64,000 nucleotides of DNA from Planctomycetota bacterium (GTDB lineage Bacteria; Planctomycetota; Planctomycetia; Pirellulales; Pirellulaceae): assembly GCA_014381825.1 (NCBI GenBank), contig JACNKX010000039.1, forward strand, positions 62,001-126,000, written 5' to 3'. Below the pieces are notes generated by a model that ran no database searches, was not told where the DNA came from, and saw only the letters and a list, made by a program, of their open reading frames with translations. This document shows, in pieces, positions 29,947-38,646 of this stretch. A program made the position numbers and the translations under genes. Each line of letters begins with the position of its first letter. The first letter of the stretch is position 1.

Positions 29947-30873
29947 TCACCGAGGTACCAATAACGTCAAGTAGCTGGGCAGCACTTCGATCTCAGTGGG
30001 CAGGAATCCATCTGGGTCGCCGTCCAACTGCAACGGTACCGCCTCGTCCGACTCGATGCGAATCCTAGATGCACGAATGGTGACGCAATCGTCCCAGGAT
30101 GCGTGCTGTCCCAGGATGACGCCGCTCAAATAACGGAGCCCGCTCCATAACGAGCCATCTTTGAAAGTACATACGTCGAGAAGGCCGTCGCTACCGCTGG
30201 CCAACGGTGCGATTCGCAATCCGCCCGCGTAACGCGGCAGGTTGACGACGAAAGCCCACCGGGCGGTGATCGTCTCCACGCGAGCGTCCAAAGAGTCGGT
30301 TGCAGGGATCTCGCAGTGGACTCGCAATTCAGGGTACTCGTAGTTTTGAATTGAGTCCCAAATCGGTTTCGCATAGGACAAGTGGTGAATGTGGCCTGTT
30401 CGCTCGTTGTGCAACCGATGAACGACTTCGGCGTCAAATCCACATCCCGCCATAATCAGGAATACTTGACCACTTGCTTTGCCCGCATCAAACTTCGCGG
30501 CATGTCCGGCGCATATCGTGCGACAGACTGCCTCCGCCCCACCTTTCATCTGTAAATGCTTGGAGAGCAGGTTCTCGGTCCCCAGCGGCAGTACTGCGAT
30601 CGGCGTATCGCGAGGCAAGCGGTTCGCCAACATGGCGACGGTACCGTCGCCACCAGCCGAGACGACACATCGCAATTCGTCAGCCGATGATAATTGAGCT
30701 GCTTTGCTAGACAGTTCGTCAACGTCTGTGAGTGTCTCGACCAGGAAACCTTGATCCGCGAGCAGTGCGGAGAGTCGCTCAACGGTCGGAATGCCCGAGC
30801 GCGCACCCGCCGTGGGGTTCCGTGAAATCAGTACCCGCCTGGTCGTTGAGGGGAGCTGAAAGTTCGCATCCAT
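29947..30873 (-). CDS. Diacylglycerol kinase-family lipid kinase
   Basis: A 308-residue protein with the DAGK catalytic domain: NPTAGARSG at the start, the GGDGT nucleotide-binding loop (SAGGDGTVAML) and PLGTENLLSKHL (the PLGTxNxxA-type block), then a C-terminal beta domain with CGFDAEV and QLDGDPDG. The family includes YegS, BmrU and DgkB-like lipid kinases that phosphorylate diacylglycerol, sphingoid bases or related lipids using ATP. The ATG at 30873 has an AGGA about 10 nt upstream. The lipid substrate is not predictable. Confidence 0.9.
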   Translation of the reverse strand: MDANFQLPSTTRRVLISRNPTAGARSGIPTVERLSALLADQGFLVETLTDVDELSSKAAQLSSADELRCVVSAGGDGTVAMLANRLPRDTPIAVLPLGTENLLSKHLQMKGGAEAVCRTICAGHAAKFDAGKASGQVFLIMAGCGFDAEVVHRLHNERTGHIHHLSYAKPIWDSIQNYEYPELRVHCEIPATDSLDARVETITARWAFVVNLPRYAGGLRIAPLASGSDGLLDVCTFKDGSLWSGLRYLSGVILGQHASWDDCVTIRASRIRIESDEAVPLQLDGDPDGFLPTEIEVLPSYLTLLVPR

Positions 30874-31152
30874 CACGATTTCGATCCTACTTGCTGCGTT
30901 ATGCAACAGATTCCTACGACGATCCCGTGTACTTTGCGAGCGATTGTAGAGAGACGCTGCAGTCGAATGGTTCGATCTGTTGCAGCTCGATACAAATCGG
31001 TATCAATCGTCGAATCGAAGCCGCTCGCCAAGTTGGCACCGCTCCAACAATCTCACACCTAAGTGTTTACTAGAAAGACGGTTGCAACGCAATTCGGAAG
31101 ATTTTTACCGAAGTGGCGCACCGCGTGCATAAAGACAAAAGCACTGGCCCGT

Positions 31153-31247
31153 GGGGTCTCTGACGCGAGTCGGCGGAATGGTTGCCTTGCCCCTGGCCAT
31201 TCAGTTAGCCAATGTGGAGTTGGCACGTCAGAGACCCCCGTTTTTTT
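31153..31247 (+). terminator. Long perfect stem with T7 tract: terminator or small RNA
   Basis: GGGGTCTCTGACG (31153-31165) pairs perfectly over 13 bp with CGTCAGAGACCCC (31226-31238); the 60-nt loop has its own short inverted repeats. The stem is followed within 2 nt by seven Ts (31241-31247). The T-tract reads out on the plus strand. Since no plus-strand gene lies just upstream, it may end a small RNA of ~100 nt or more. Confidence 0.55.
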
Positions 31248-31484
31248 ATTCTAGCTCCGCCCGCTGCAGTGGGCCAGTTGATCCCGGCCTCGCACAATCC
31301 GGTCGAGCCCAGCGCAGGGTAGTCTTCTCCGCGAGATCCCCGCTTGCAGATTCCCTGAATCTTGGGCCATTCGCGGCCAGCTTCCAATCTCCCAGCTCTT
31401 GACGATTGAGGGCCGTTTTTCTAACGTAAGTCTTTTGCCGACCGGAACATTCGCGCCTCGCACCGGCAGTCCTCCGTTAATCCG

Positions 31485-31545
31485 GTCGGTCGACCTCAGT
31501 AAACTTGGTCGGCAGACCTGCAATTAAACTCGGTCGGCGGACCTT
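31485..31545. repeat. Three operator-like dyad repeats GGTC-GGNN-GACCT
   Basis: Copies GGTCGGTCGACCT (31485-31497), GGTCGGCAGACCT (31508-31520) and GGTCGGCGGACCT (31533-31545), at 23- and 25-bp periods. Each is a dyad, GGTC-N4-GACC. They end 21 nt before tRNA-Thr. Two-turn phasing and the dyad shape suggest protein binding sites, but no regulator is identified. Confidence 0.5.
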
Positions 31546-31566
31546 CACAACCCGGAGTTACAGATC

Positions 31567-31640
31567 GCCAGCGTAGCTTCAATTGGCAGAGCACCGCATT
31601 CGTAATGCGGGGGTTGCGGGTTCGACTCCCGCCGCTGGCT
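31567..31640 (+). tRNA. tRNA-Thr (anticodon CGU)
   Basis: A full cloverleaf of 74 nt can be drawn: acceptor GCCAGCG (31567-31573) with CGCTGGC (31633-31639) and discriminator T; anticodon stem CCGCA/TGCGG with loop TTCGTAA, giving anticodon CGU (reads ACG, Thr); T-arm GCGGG-TTCGACT-CCCGC (31616-31632). CCA is not encoded. A protein gene begins 49 nt downstream. Confidence 0.95.
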
Positions 31641-31688
31641 CTTTTATCGTCAGTTCCCCACACATGGGACGTTTGGAGTACAAAAGTC

Positions 31689-33020
31689 ATGTCGCAAGTC
31701 GTCGGCTCAGAAATTGATCTTCGCGAGATTGTCCTTTCGAACAACTCGTTCGGCCCCAACGAGATCAGCCAGCTTTCCGAAGCCATTTCGGAAGACTACT
31801 CGCAGTTCCAAGTCCTACGCGATGCCGTCGGCGAATTGGAAGGACGCGAGGATCGTTCGCCCGCAACTGCAGTGCGACTTGGCGTTTGCTATTACCTCCT
31901 CGGACGACATGCCACAGCCGCCGAAACGTTGGCTGCAGCCGATGGTGGAGCCGTCGCGCAGTTTTATCTGGGCAAAAGTCAGTTCGCCCTCGGGAACTAC
32001 GATCAGGCGTTGCAAGCGTACCAATCGGCAAAGGTTGCCGGATACAACGGCGATGTGTGTGCCCTAGCTTGTGCCGAAACACAGCGGTACCAAGGCAAGA
32101 ACGAAGACGCGATGAAAACCTTGGACGAGTTGTTTGGGCCTGTCGAGCAAACGGCGGACTATCGATATCAACGCGGAGCGACTGTCGCCGCAATCGGTGG
32201 AAACCCTTCCGAAGTCGTCGCGATGTACGAACGCGCCGTCGAGACTCAGGAAATGCACCCCGGCGCGTTGTTCGGCCTGGCGATCGAAAACGATCGTCGT
32301 GGCAACGATGCGCTCGCGATGGAACTGTATCAACGTGCCTCGAATTGCTTCCCGTCACACGTTGGAGCCTTGCTGAATCTCGGCATCATGTACGAAGATC
32401 AACAGCGGTACGAGTTAGCACAACATTGCTACCAGCGAATCTTGGATGTCTACCCGACACATGACCGTGCGAAGCTGTTTTGCAAGGACGCAATGGCATC
32501 GCGTGACATGTTCTACGACGAAGAGGCTCAGAAGCGCGAAGATCGCTTGGCACAGGTCTTGAGCATCCCAGTTACCGACTTCGAATTGTCCGTCCGCAGC
32601 CGCAACTGCTTGCAGAAGATGGGCGTGCGAACACTAGGCGATTTGAGTCGCACCAGCGAGCAAGATCTTCTGACGAGCAAGAACTTTGGCGAAACCTCGC
32701 TGGTCGAGATTCGCGACATGCTGTATTCCAAAGGACTCGAACTCGGTCAATTTGCGCACGAGCGTCCCGAGCCGGAACCAGCATACGACACGTCGAACAT
32801 GTCGCCCGACGAGCAAGCCTTGCTCGATCGTCCGATTGCTGACTTAAACCTCTCGGTGCGTGCCCGCAAGTGCATGGTTCGGCTAGGGATGGGAACGATT
32901 GGCGAGTTGATCCGCAAGACTGGCGATGATCTTCTCGAGACCAAAAACTTCGGTGTTACCAGCTTGAACGAAGTTCGAGACAAGCTGACGCAGTTGGGAA
33001 TCAAGCTCCGAGGCGATTAA
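31689..33020 (+). CDS. TPR protein with two RNA polymerase alpha-CTD-like domains
   Basis: A 443-residue cytoplasmic protein. The frame is open to 31605, but that would run through the tRNA; the ATG at 31689 has a GGAG ~10 nt upstream and is preferred. Residues ~1-280 are TPR-like helical repeats (for example [20 protein letters not shown]). Residues ~291-357 match the alpha-subunit C-terminal domain: [20 protein letters not shown] and [14 protein letters not shown], retaining counterparts of E. coli R265, N268 and G296. Residues ~381-443 are a second copy ([16 protein letters not shown]-type) where N268 is Lys. It lacks the alpha N-terminal assembly domain, so it is not RpoA. It may bind UP-like DNA or transcription factors; the role is unproven. 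Confidence 0.88.
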   Translation: MSQVVGSEIDLREIVLSNNSFGPNEISQLSEAISEDYSQFQVLRDAVGELEGREDRSPATAVRLGVCYYLLGRHATAAETLAAADGGAVAQFYLGKSQFALGNYDQALQAYQSAKVAGYNGDVCALACAETQRYQGKNEDAMKTLDELFGPVEQTADYRYQRGATVAAIGGNPSEVVAMYERAVETQEMHPGALFGLAIENDRRGNDALAMELYQRASNCFPSHVGALLNLGIMYEDQQRYELAQHCYQRILDVYPTHDRAKLFCKDAMASRDMFYDEEAQKREDRLAQVLSIPVTDFELSVRSRNCLQKMGVRTLGDLSRTSEQDLLTSKNFGETSLVEIRDMLYSKGLELGQFAHERPEPEPAYDTSNMSPDEQALLDRPIADLNLSVRARKCMVRLGMGTIGELIRKTGDDLLETKNFGVTSLNEVRDKLTQLGIKLRGD

Positions 33021-33094
33021 AGAGGAGCAGAGAGCTAAAAGCCGCAGCAACACGTTTGCTGGCTCTTCGCTTTCAGCACTCCGCTTGTTCCGAC

Positions 33095-34225
33095 ATGGGT
33101 GCCAATCTCTTCTCGTTCGAGTTGCATCACGTCGATCGGGGCTGCGCGGCTCGACGCGCTAGTTTCACGACGCCGCACGGCGTTGTCGACCTGCCGACTT
33201 TTATGCCGGTTGGCACTCAGGGAACGATCAAGGGCCTCACGGCATCACAGGTGCGTGCGACGGGCTCGCAGATGGTGCTGGGGAACACGTACCACCTCGC
33301 CTTGCGACCCGGCGAGGATGTTGTCGCTGAGTTGGGCGGCTTGCATCGCTTCATGGGTTGGGATGGCCCGATCTTAACCGATAGTGGCGGTTTCCAGCTG
33401 TTCAGCTTGGCGGACTCCAACAAAGTCACTGAGCAGTCAGCCATCTTCCGCTCGCACATCAATGGCCGCAAGTTCGAGCTTTCACCCGAACGATCGATTG
33501 AGATCCAGGAAGCCCTTGGCAGTGATGTCGCAATGGTGCTGGATCACGTCATCGCGTTACCAGCGAGTAACACCAACGTTCGGGACGCTTGCGATCGGAC
33601 CATTCGTTGGGCCAAGCGATGCCTGGGTGCTCGCACTCGCCACGATCAAGCACAATTTGCCATCGTACAAGGCGGCCTCAACGCTGAACTGCGAGTTGAG
33701 TGTGCGAAGCAACTCGCAGAACTCAGTGACTTCGACGGCTATGCCATCGGCGGATTGAGCGTTGGCGAAGGCGAAGCGGACATGCTACGGACGATCGAAG
33801 CGACTTGCCCTGCCCTGCCCCGCGAGAAGCCTCGCTATCTGATGGGCGTCGGAACGCCGAAGGACTTGGTCGAAGCCATTCGTCGGGGAGTCGACATGTT
33901 TGACTGTATCATTCCCTCTCACAACGGACGCAACGCGCTGGCTTATACAGACGCAGGGCGACTGCGACTGCGAAACTCGAAACATCAGCGAGACGATCGC
34001 CCTCTCGAAGAGAATTGCCCTTGCCCTGCTTGCCAACATAGCCGAGGTTACATTCGTCATCTCTTCCAAGCCAATGAGATGCTCGGTCCGATCCTCCTTA
34101 CCGCCCACAACATCACCTACTATCAGCGGCTCGTCAGCCAGGCACGCGCCGCCATCGAGAACGACGTGTACTTGGACTTTTACGACGAAAAAATCGCGGG
34201 TTGGAAAGGCGAGAATACAACCTGA
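33095..34225 (+). CDS. tgt: tRNA-guanine (queuine) transglycosylase
   Basis: It exchanges guanine-34 of GUN-anticodon tRNAs for preQ1 in queuosine synthesis. The ATG at 33095 is chosen because family homology begins there. Key residues are D96 in [17 protein letters not shown], and the nucleophile region [14 protein letters not shown] with D270. Zinc ligands are the C-x-C-x2-C of CPCPACQ with a later His. The IPSHNGRNA loop differs from the common LPTRNARNG. The gene opens the tgt-yajC-secDF order seen in many bacteria. The length is ordinary (376 residues). Confidence 0.96.
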   Translation: MGANLFSFELHHVDRGCAARRASFTTPHGVVDLPTFMPVGTQGTIKGLTASQVRATGSQMVLGNTYHLALRPGEDVVAELGGLHRFMGWDGPILTDSGGFQLFSLADSNKVTEQSAIFRSHINGRKFELSPERSIEIQEALGSDVAMVLDHVIALPASNTNVRDACDRTIRWAKRCLGARTRHDQAQFAIVQGGLNAELRVECAKQLAELSDFDGYAIGGLSVGEGEADMLRTIEATCPALPREKPRYLMGVGTPKDLVEAIRRGVDMFDCIIPSHNGRNALAYTDAGRLRLRNSKHQRDDRPLEENCPCPACQHSRGYIRHLFQANEMLGPILLTAHNITYYQRLVSQARAAIENDVYLDFYDEKIAGWKGENTT

Positions 34226-34255
34226 AGATGTCTATCGTCAGTTGACCGTTGATCA

Positions 34256-34375
34256 CCTCGGAAGCCCCTCATTCGTGGCTCCGAGGCGGCCTTGCTCGTT
34301 GCGCCACAAGGCCTTATGATTACTCGCTAATTGTCGCGTGAATCGGCCCGACCGAGAATGAGATCGGGTCGATTT
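34256..34375 (+). terminator. Hairpins after tgt, candidate attenuator or terminator
   Basis: Three short stems follow tgt: CCTCGGA/TCCGAGG (34256-34286), GGCCTTG/CAAGGCC (34288-34313), and TCGGCCCGA/TCGGGTCGA with one wobble (34343-34372) ending in TTT. The last is the most terminator-like, though its T-run is short. They may separate tgt from yajC-secDF expression. Confidence 0.4.
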
Positions 34376-34416
34376 CCGTTATTGCTGAGAGTGAACTTTC
34401 TCGACAAGACGTTTTA

Positions 34417-34480
34417 GTAGCCGAAGTCGTGAGACTTCGATTCTTGCCACTTCTACCTGAAGTCTCGCGACTTCAGCTAC
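34417..34480. repeat. REP-like double-palindrome element (B), just upstream of yajC
   Basis: A 12-nt outer inverted repeat with one mismatch (GTAGCCGAAGTC and GACTTCAGCTAC) encloses two palindromes: CGAAGTC-GTGA-GACTTCG and CTGAAGTC-TCGC-GACTTCAG. It spans 64 nt and ends 13 nt before the yajC start codon, so it occupies the leader and could affect the ribosome site. Confidence 0.7.
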
Positions 34481-34493
34481 GGAACCGAAGCCT

Positions 34494-34856
34494 ATGTGGT
34501 CGACCAGCGAATCGTGTCTTTCGATCCTGCTTTTGGCGCAAGACCCTCCGGCGGCCTCGCCGTTCGGGCAATTCGGCAGTTTGCTACCGTTCGTCGCGAT
34601 TGCCGTGCTTTTCTATTTCATGCTGATCCGGCCTGAACGAAGGAAGCGGGCGGATACGGCGAGCATGCTCGACAACATGAAGAAGAATGACCGCGTGGTC
34701 ACGATCGGCGGCATTCACGGCGTGGTCGTTAATATACAGAAGGATTCGGACGATGTAACGCTTCGAATCGACGACAGCTCCAATACAAAAATGCGAGTCC
34801 TACGGAGTGCAATCTCCCGAATCGTCACGGATGACGGCGATGCCAGCAAAGAATGA
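34494..34856 (+). CDS. yajC: Preprotein translocase subunit YajC
   Basis: A 120-residue single-span membrane protein. After a short, Pro-rich N-terminus the helix LLPFVAIAVLFYFMLIRPERRK is the family hallmark, followed by DNMKKNDRVVTIGGIHGVV, the conserved soluble domain. YajC associates with SecDF to assist Sec-dependent export. It is preceded by a REP-like hairpin and followed 88 nt later by secDF, matching the standard gene order. Confidence 0.94.
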   Translation: MWSTSESCLSILLLAQDPPAASPFGQFGSLLPFVAIAVLFYFMLIRPERRKRADTASMLDNMKKNDRVVTIGGIHGVVVNIQKDSDDVTLRIDDSSNTKMRVLRSAISRIVTDDGDASKE

Positions 34857-34944
34857 CTCGTCGATACGCTCCATTATTAACGTGTTCAGCAACACGTGCA
34901 TTCAACCAACTGACGGACCTCGAAGGGATTAGGAAGCTCCTGTC

Positions 34945-37900
34945 ATGCTAAATGGCTTTACTCTACTCGCACTAGCAGTGGACCCAACACTGCTGAAGTT
35001 CATCGGCTTCTTAGCGGTTTTACTGCTAGGAGTTGGCTTGCCGATATTTCTCGGACAAGCAGTCGCCAAAAAACTGCGGATGGCAGATCACGGTTGGCGA
35101 ATCGGTCTGATTCTCTGCACGATCGTTCTGGCCGGCGGCATCGTCGGTCGAGCTTATGATCCAGAGACGGGGCAGTTCAACATCAAACTCGGCGTCGACC
35201 TCAAAGGCGGCGTCATCCTGATCTATGAAGTCGATGAAGCTGCGACGGCCTCGGCTTCTGATCTGGATGCTTCGGACGGTTCCAGTGGCCGCGTCAACAT
35301 GGGCGCGTTGGTCGAAGCGCTCGCTCGTCGTATTAATCCCAGTGGCACGAAAGAAATCGTCATTCGCCCCTACGGCGATCAGCAAGTTGAAATCATTATC
35401 CCTGAAGTCGATCAACGCGAAGTCGAGCTGATAAAAAAGTCGATCAGCACTGCTGGCGTTCTCCAATTCCGAATCACCGCCAACTCGCGTGATCACTTGC
35501 ACCTCATTGAACTGGCTCGCGAAGTTGCAGGCGACCCAGCCAGGAAACGCGGTCGCTTTATTCTCGACGAGTCCGGTAAGCAGGTTGCTTTGTGGGCTCG
35601 TGTTGGGCGTGATGCGGTGGAAAAGGGCGGCGCGTATAAAGTCATTGTTGCTACGGACACCGTTCGGGACGCAGCGACCGGGGACATTGTTGACCTGACT
35701 GGCGCAGCCTTGACTGGCGATTCACAACAACAACGACGTGTGCAATTTACGCAGTACATAGAGGGTCTCGACATCAAGGAAATTGACGTCCTGATGGCGA
35801 CGGATGATACCTACGATGTAACGGGAAGCCACCTCGGAGCGGTGAGCCGAGGAAACGACGAGCAGCTGCGCCCTTGCATCATGTTCAATTTGAAACAGGC
35901 CAGCGGCGGCGTTGGTCGATTCGCCGATTTGACCACGGAGTACGGTCCTGAGGGCAGCTTCAATCGGCAGCTTGGGATCGTTCTGGATAACACGTTGCTA
36001 TCGGCACCCAACATTCAGGAGCCAATCACTCAGGGGCGAGGCCGTATCACAGGGGACTTCACCGCCGAAGAAGTTGACTTTATGGTCAACATCCTTGAAG
36101 CGGGTAGCCTGCCAGTCGTCTTAAATCCGAAACCGATCAGCGAGAATCAGATCAATCCACTGCTTGGAAAGGAGACGATTCAACAGGGCAAGATGGCGAT
36201 GGGGATTTCGCTCGCATTGGTCCTCGTATTCATCCTGTTCTATTACCGTTTTTCAGGCATCGTCGCTTGTTTGGCATTGCTACTGAATTTGCTGTTCATC
36301 TTGGCGATGATGATCCTCATCAAAGCGGCTTTCACTTTGCCTGGCTTGGCTGGCCTCGTACTGACGGTTGGCATGTCGGTTGACGCGAACGTTCTGATCT
36401 TTGAGCGGATTCGCGAAGAATTGGCGCGGGGTGCGGCGCTGCGAATGGCAATTCGCAACGGCTTTGCGAGGGCAACGACGACGATTGTCGATGCCAACGT
36501 CACGACATTGATCACGGCGTTCGTCCTGTATGGCATCGGCACCGATCAAATTCGCGGATTCGCGGTCACACTGATCCTCGGCATCCTGATGAGTATGTTC
36601 ACGGCAATCTTTTGTTCGCGAGTCGTCTTTGATATCGCTGAGCGCACTCGTCGGCTCAAGCAGTTGCGGATGATGCAGATTCTCAGCGCGACGCAAATCG
36701 ACTTTATTGGCAAGCGAAAGCTGGCTGCTGTCCTTTCTGTGATCATCATCACGATCGGCTTGGTGGGCATTGGCAGCCGCGGAGCCGGGATCTTTGATAT
36801 CGATTTCCGGGGTGGTACATCCGTTCAAATGCGACTGAAGTCCTCGACCGAAACCGAACTTGTGCGCGAGCGACTCAATGCACAATTTGCCAGTGCCGGA
36901 ACGCAATTCACGGTCACTGCGATGAACAACACCGCAGGTGCAACCACGAACGATACCTTCAAAGTGGATTCAGACATTGAAGAAGTCCGCGACCTCGAGA
37001 AGGCGATTCACGATGCGTTCGCTGGTTCCAGCGGTGTGAGCGATCTCGCAACATACTCACTCGAATATGGGCCTTTGCGCCCTGTTTCGTTCGTCTCACC
37101 CACCACAACGGAAGACGCGACACCTGTCGTCCCAGGCCCTGCGGTCGACCAGAACGAATCGCCAGCACCAAGCGAAGCCCCCACGGCAACCGACGCACCA
37201 TCGAAGGCACCAGCTGTAGAAGAAAAGGCAGATGAAGCATCGAACGAAACACTTGAAAAGAAGCCAAGCGAAGAGCCTGCCAAGGACGAATCCCCAGCGG
37301 ACGACTCGTCCGAGAAGACGTCAGACGCTGACAAACCGGAGACGACTCCCGAAGCCAGCACCCCAGAGACGGCTTCTGATGCTGATCAGAGCTTTTTGGT
37401 GCCGACTGGTACGGGGACGCAACTCGCCTACGCTGATGATGCTCGGGAGTTGCTGTTAGCTCAAGCCGAAACACCTGCAACAGCGGATGTAGAGTCGACC
37501 GAAACTGCGACCGATGCCGAGTCGCCAACAGAGGCAACTGAAGAAGCGACCACATCGGACGATCCTGGCGAATCCGAGGAAGCTCCAATTCCCGTAACAT
37601 CCGCTCAAACCGAAGTGGAACTAACATTCGGTTACAAGATCAACGCGCAAACTCTCACTGGTGAAATAGAAGCTGCATCACTAGCGCTAAACCTTCCCAT
37701 CTCCCACTTCCAACTCATCAATGCGAATTGGGACGGCAGCAGCAGCAACAACTTCGAGAAATGGAAGCTCAAGATTTCGGCTGATGAGTCTCAGACGGTC
37801 CGACTCCTGGATCACCTCAAAGCGAAATTCACTGACACTCCGGTCTGGTCATCGTCGAGCAAAATCGGCAGCCAAGTCGCCGGCGACATGCAACAGAAGG

Positions 37901-38472
37901 CCATCGCCGCTTTGATCGCGAGTTTATTTGGAATCGTTTTGTACATCTGGATTCGATTCCAGCGAGTGATCTTCGGTCTAGCGGCCGTCGTTGCGTTGCT
38001 TCACGACGTACTGGTCACGCTCGGCGCAATTGCTGTAAGTGCGTGGCTGGCCGACGCGCTGGGTTTCCTATTGATCGAAGAATTCAAGATCAGTCTGCCC
38101 ATTGTGGCCGCGCTGTTGACGATCATCGGATACTCATTGAACGACACGATCGTTGTCTTTGACCGCATCCGAGAAGTTCGCGGGAAGAGTCCGAATCTGA
38201 CCGGCGATATGATCAACACCAGTATCAACCAAACGATCAGCCGTACAGTTCTTACTTCAGTGACAACCTTGATCGTGGTGATGATCCTCTATGCAATCGG
38301 TGGCAACGGAATTCACGGCTTCGCGTTCTCGCTCGTCATAGGCGTCATTGTAGGTACTTACAGCTCAATCTTTGTGGCCTCTCCCGCGCTGCTATGGATG
38401 ACAGCCTCTAGTCAAAAGAGCGCTGCTGGCAAGGCAAAATCGACGGCAGGTAACGTGTCCGCCTCGGCATAG
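34945..38472 (+). CDS. secDF: Fused SecD-SecF protein-export membrane protein
   Basis: A 1175-residue fusion of SecD and SecF, the proton-driven pulling subunits of the Sec translocon. The SecD half has VDLKGGVILIYEV, the P1-like periplasmic domain, and GMSVDANVLIFERIREE. The SecF half has FDIDFRGGTSVQMRL, HDVLVTLG and GYSLNDTIVVFDRIREVRG. About 12 membrane helices are expected. Between the SecF start and its periplasmic domain, residues ~716-886 form a long acidic Pro/Thr/Ser/Glu/Ala-rich insertion absent from the usual SecDF. An AGGAAG precedes the ATG. It is the last gene of tgt-yajC-secDF. Confidence 0.95.
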   Translation: MLNGFTLLALAVDPTLLKFIGFLAVLLLGVGLPIFLGQAVAKKLRMADHGWRIGLILCTIVLAGGIVGRAYDPETGQFNIKLGVDLKGGVILIYEVDEAATASASDLDASDGSSGRVNMGALVEALARRINPSGTKEIVIRPYGDQQVEIIIPEVDQREVELIKKSISTAGVLQFRITANSRDHLHLIELAREVAGDPARKRGRFILDESGKQVALWARVGRDAVEKGGAYKVIVATDTVRDAATGDIVDLTGAALTGDSQQQRRVQFTQYIEGLDIKEIDVLMATDDTYDVTGSHLGAVSRGNDEQLRPCIMFNLKQASGGVGRFADLTTEYGPEGSFNRQLGIVLDNTLLSAPNIQEPITQGRGRITGDFTAEEVDFMVNILEAGSLPVVLNPKPISENQINPLLGKETIQQGKMAMGISLALVLVFILFYYRFSGIVACLALLLNLLFILAMMILIKAAFTLPGLAGLVLTVGMSVDANVLIFERIREELARGAALRMAIRNGFARATTTIVDANVTTLITAFVLYGIGTDQIRGFAVTLILGILMSMFTAIFCSRVVFDIAERTRRLKQLRMMQILSATQIDFIGKRKLAAVLSVIIITIGLVGIGSRGAGIFDIDFRGGTSVQMRLKSSTETELVRERLNAQFASAGTQFTVTAMNNTAGATTNDTFKVDSDIEEVRDLEKAIHDAFAGSSGVSDLATYSLEYGPLRPVSFVSPTTTEDATPVVPGPAVDQNESPAPSEAPTATDAPSKAPAVEEKADEASNETLEKKPSEEPAKDESPADDSSEKTSDADKPETTPEASTPETASDADQSFLVPTGTGTQLAYADDARELLLAQAETPATADVESTETATDAESPTEATEEATTSDDPGESEEAPIPVTSAQTEVELTFGYKINAQTLTGEIEAASLALNLPISHFQLINANWDGSSSNNFEKWKLKISADESQTVRLLDHLKAKFTDTPVWSSSSKIGSQVAGDMQQKAIAALIASLFGIVLYIWIRFQRVIFGLAAVVALLHDVLVTLGAIAVSAWLADALGFLLIEEFKISLPIVAALLTIIGYSLNDTIVVFDRIREVRGKSPNLTGDMINTSINQTISRTVLTSVTTLIVVMILYAIGGNGIHGFAFSLVIGVIVGTYSSIFVASPALLWMTASSQKSAAGKAKSTAGNVSASA

Positions 38473-38571
38473 TCGGCAGAACCGGCCTCACAGACGCCAA
38501 CACCTCGCAATTTCAACAGCAAGCGAGCGGTCCCTCTGTAGACCCTGGCGTACCCATTGCGATACTTGTAC

Positions 38572-38632
38572 ATAGTCGTTGTTCGCATAGCGAACACAAC
38601 GTTGTTTGGTTCGCACAGCGAATCACGACTAT
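38572..38632. repeat. REP-like double-palindrome element (C)
   Basis: The outer inverted repeat ATAGTCGT (38572-38579)/ACGACTAT (38625-38632) encloses palindromes GTTCGC-ATA-GCGAAC (38581-38595), ACAACGTTGT (38596-38605) and TTCGC-ACA-GCGAA (38610-38622). The two halves are also complementary to each other along most of their length, so one long hairpin can form. It lies between secDF and the LysM gene. Confidence 0.75.
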
Positions 38633-38646
38633 CTGGGTAACGCGAT

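Larger units (their letters stand above)
30874..31566. other. 693-nt non-coding stretch with structured elements
   Basis: No frame here looks like a protein gene. It holds a long inverted repeat with T-tract (31153-31247) and three operator-like repeats (31485-31545) ahead of tRNA-Thr, both listed separately. I see no tRNA, rRNA or SRP RNA signature in the rest. Confidence 0.5.

Noticed and set aside
31153-31247. SRP (4.5S) RNA
   Set aside because: The GGAA tetraloop region with the conserved helix-8 bases is absent.
31485-31545. Possible CRISPR array
   Set aside because: Repeats are only 13 nt, spacers ~10-12 nt, and there are three copies; no cas genes.
31605-31688. An upstream start for the alpha-CTD/TPR gene
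   Set aside because: It would begin inside tRNA-Thr; the ATG at 31689 has a ribosome site and starts the conserved protein.
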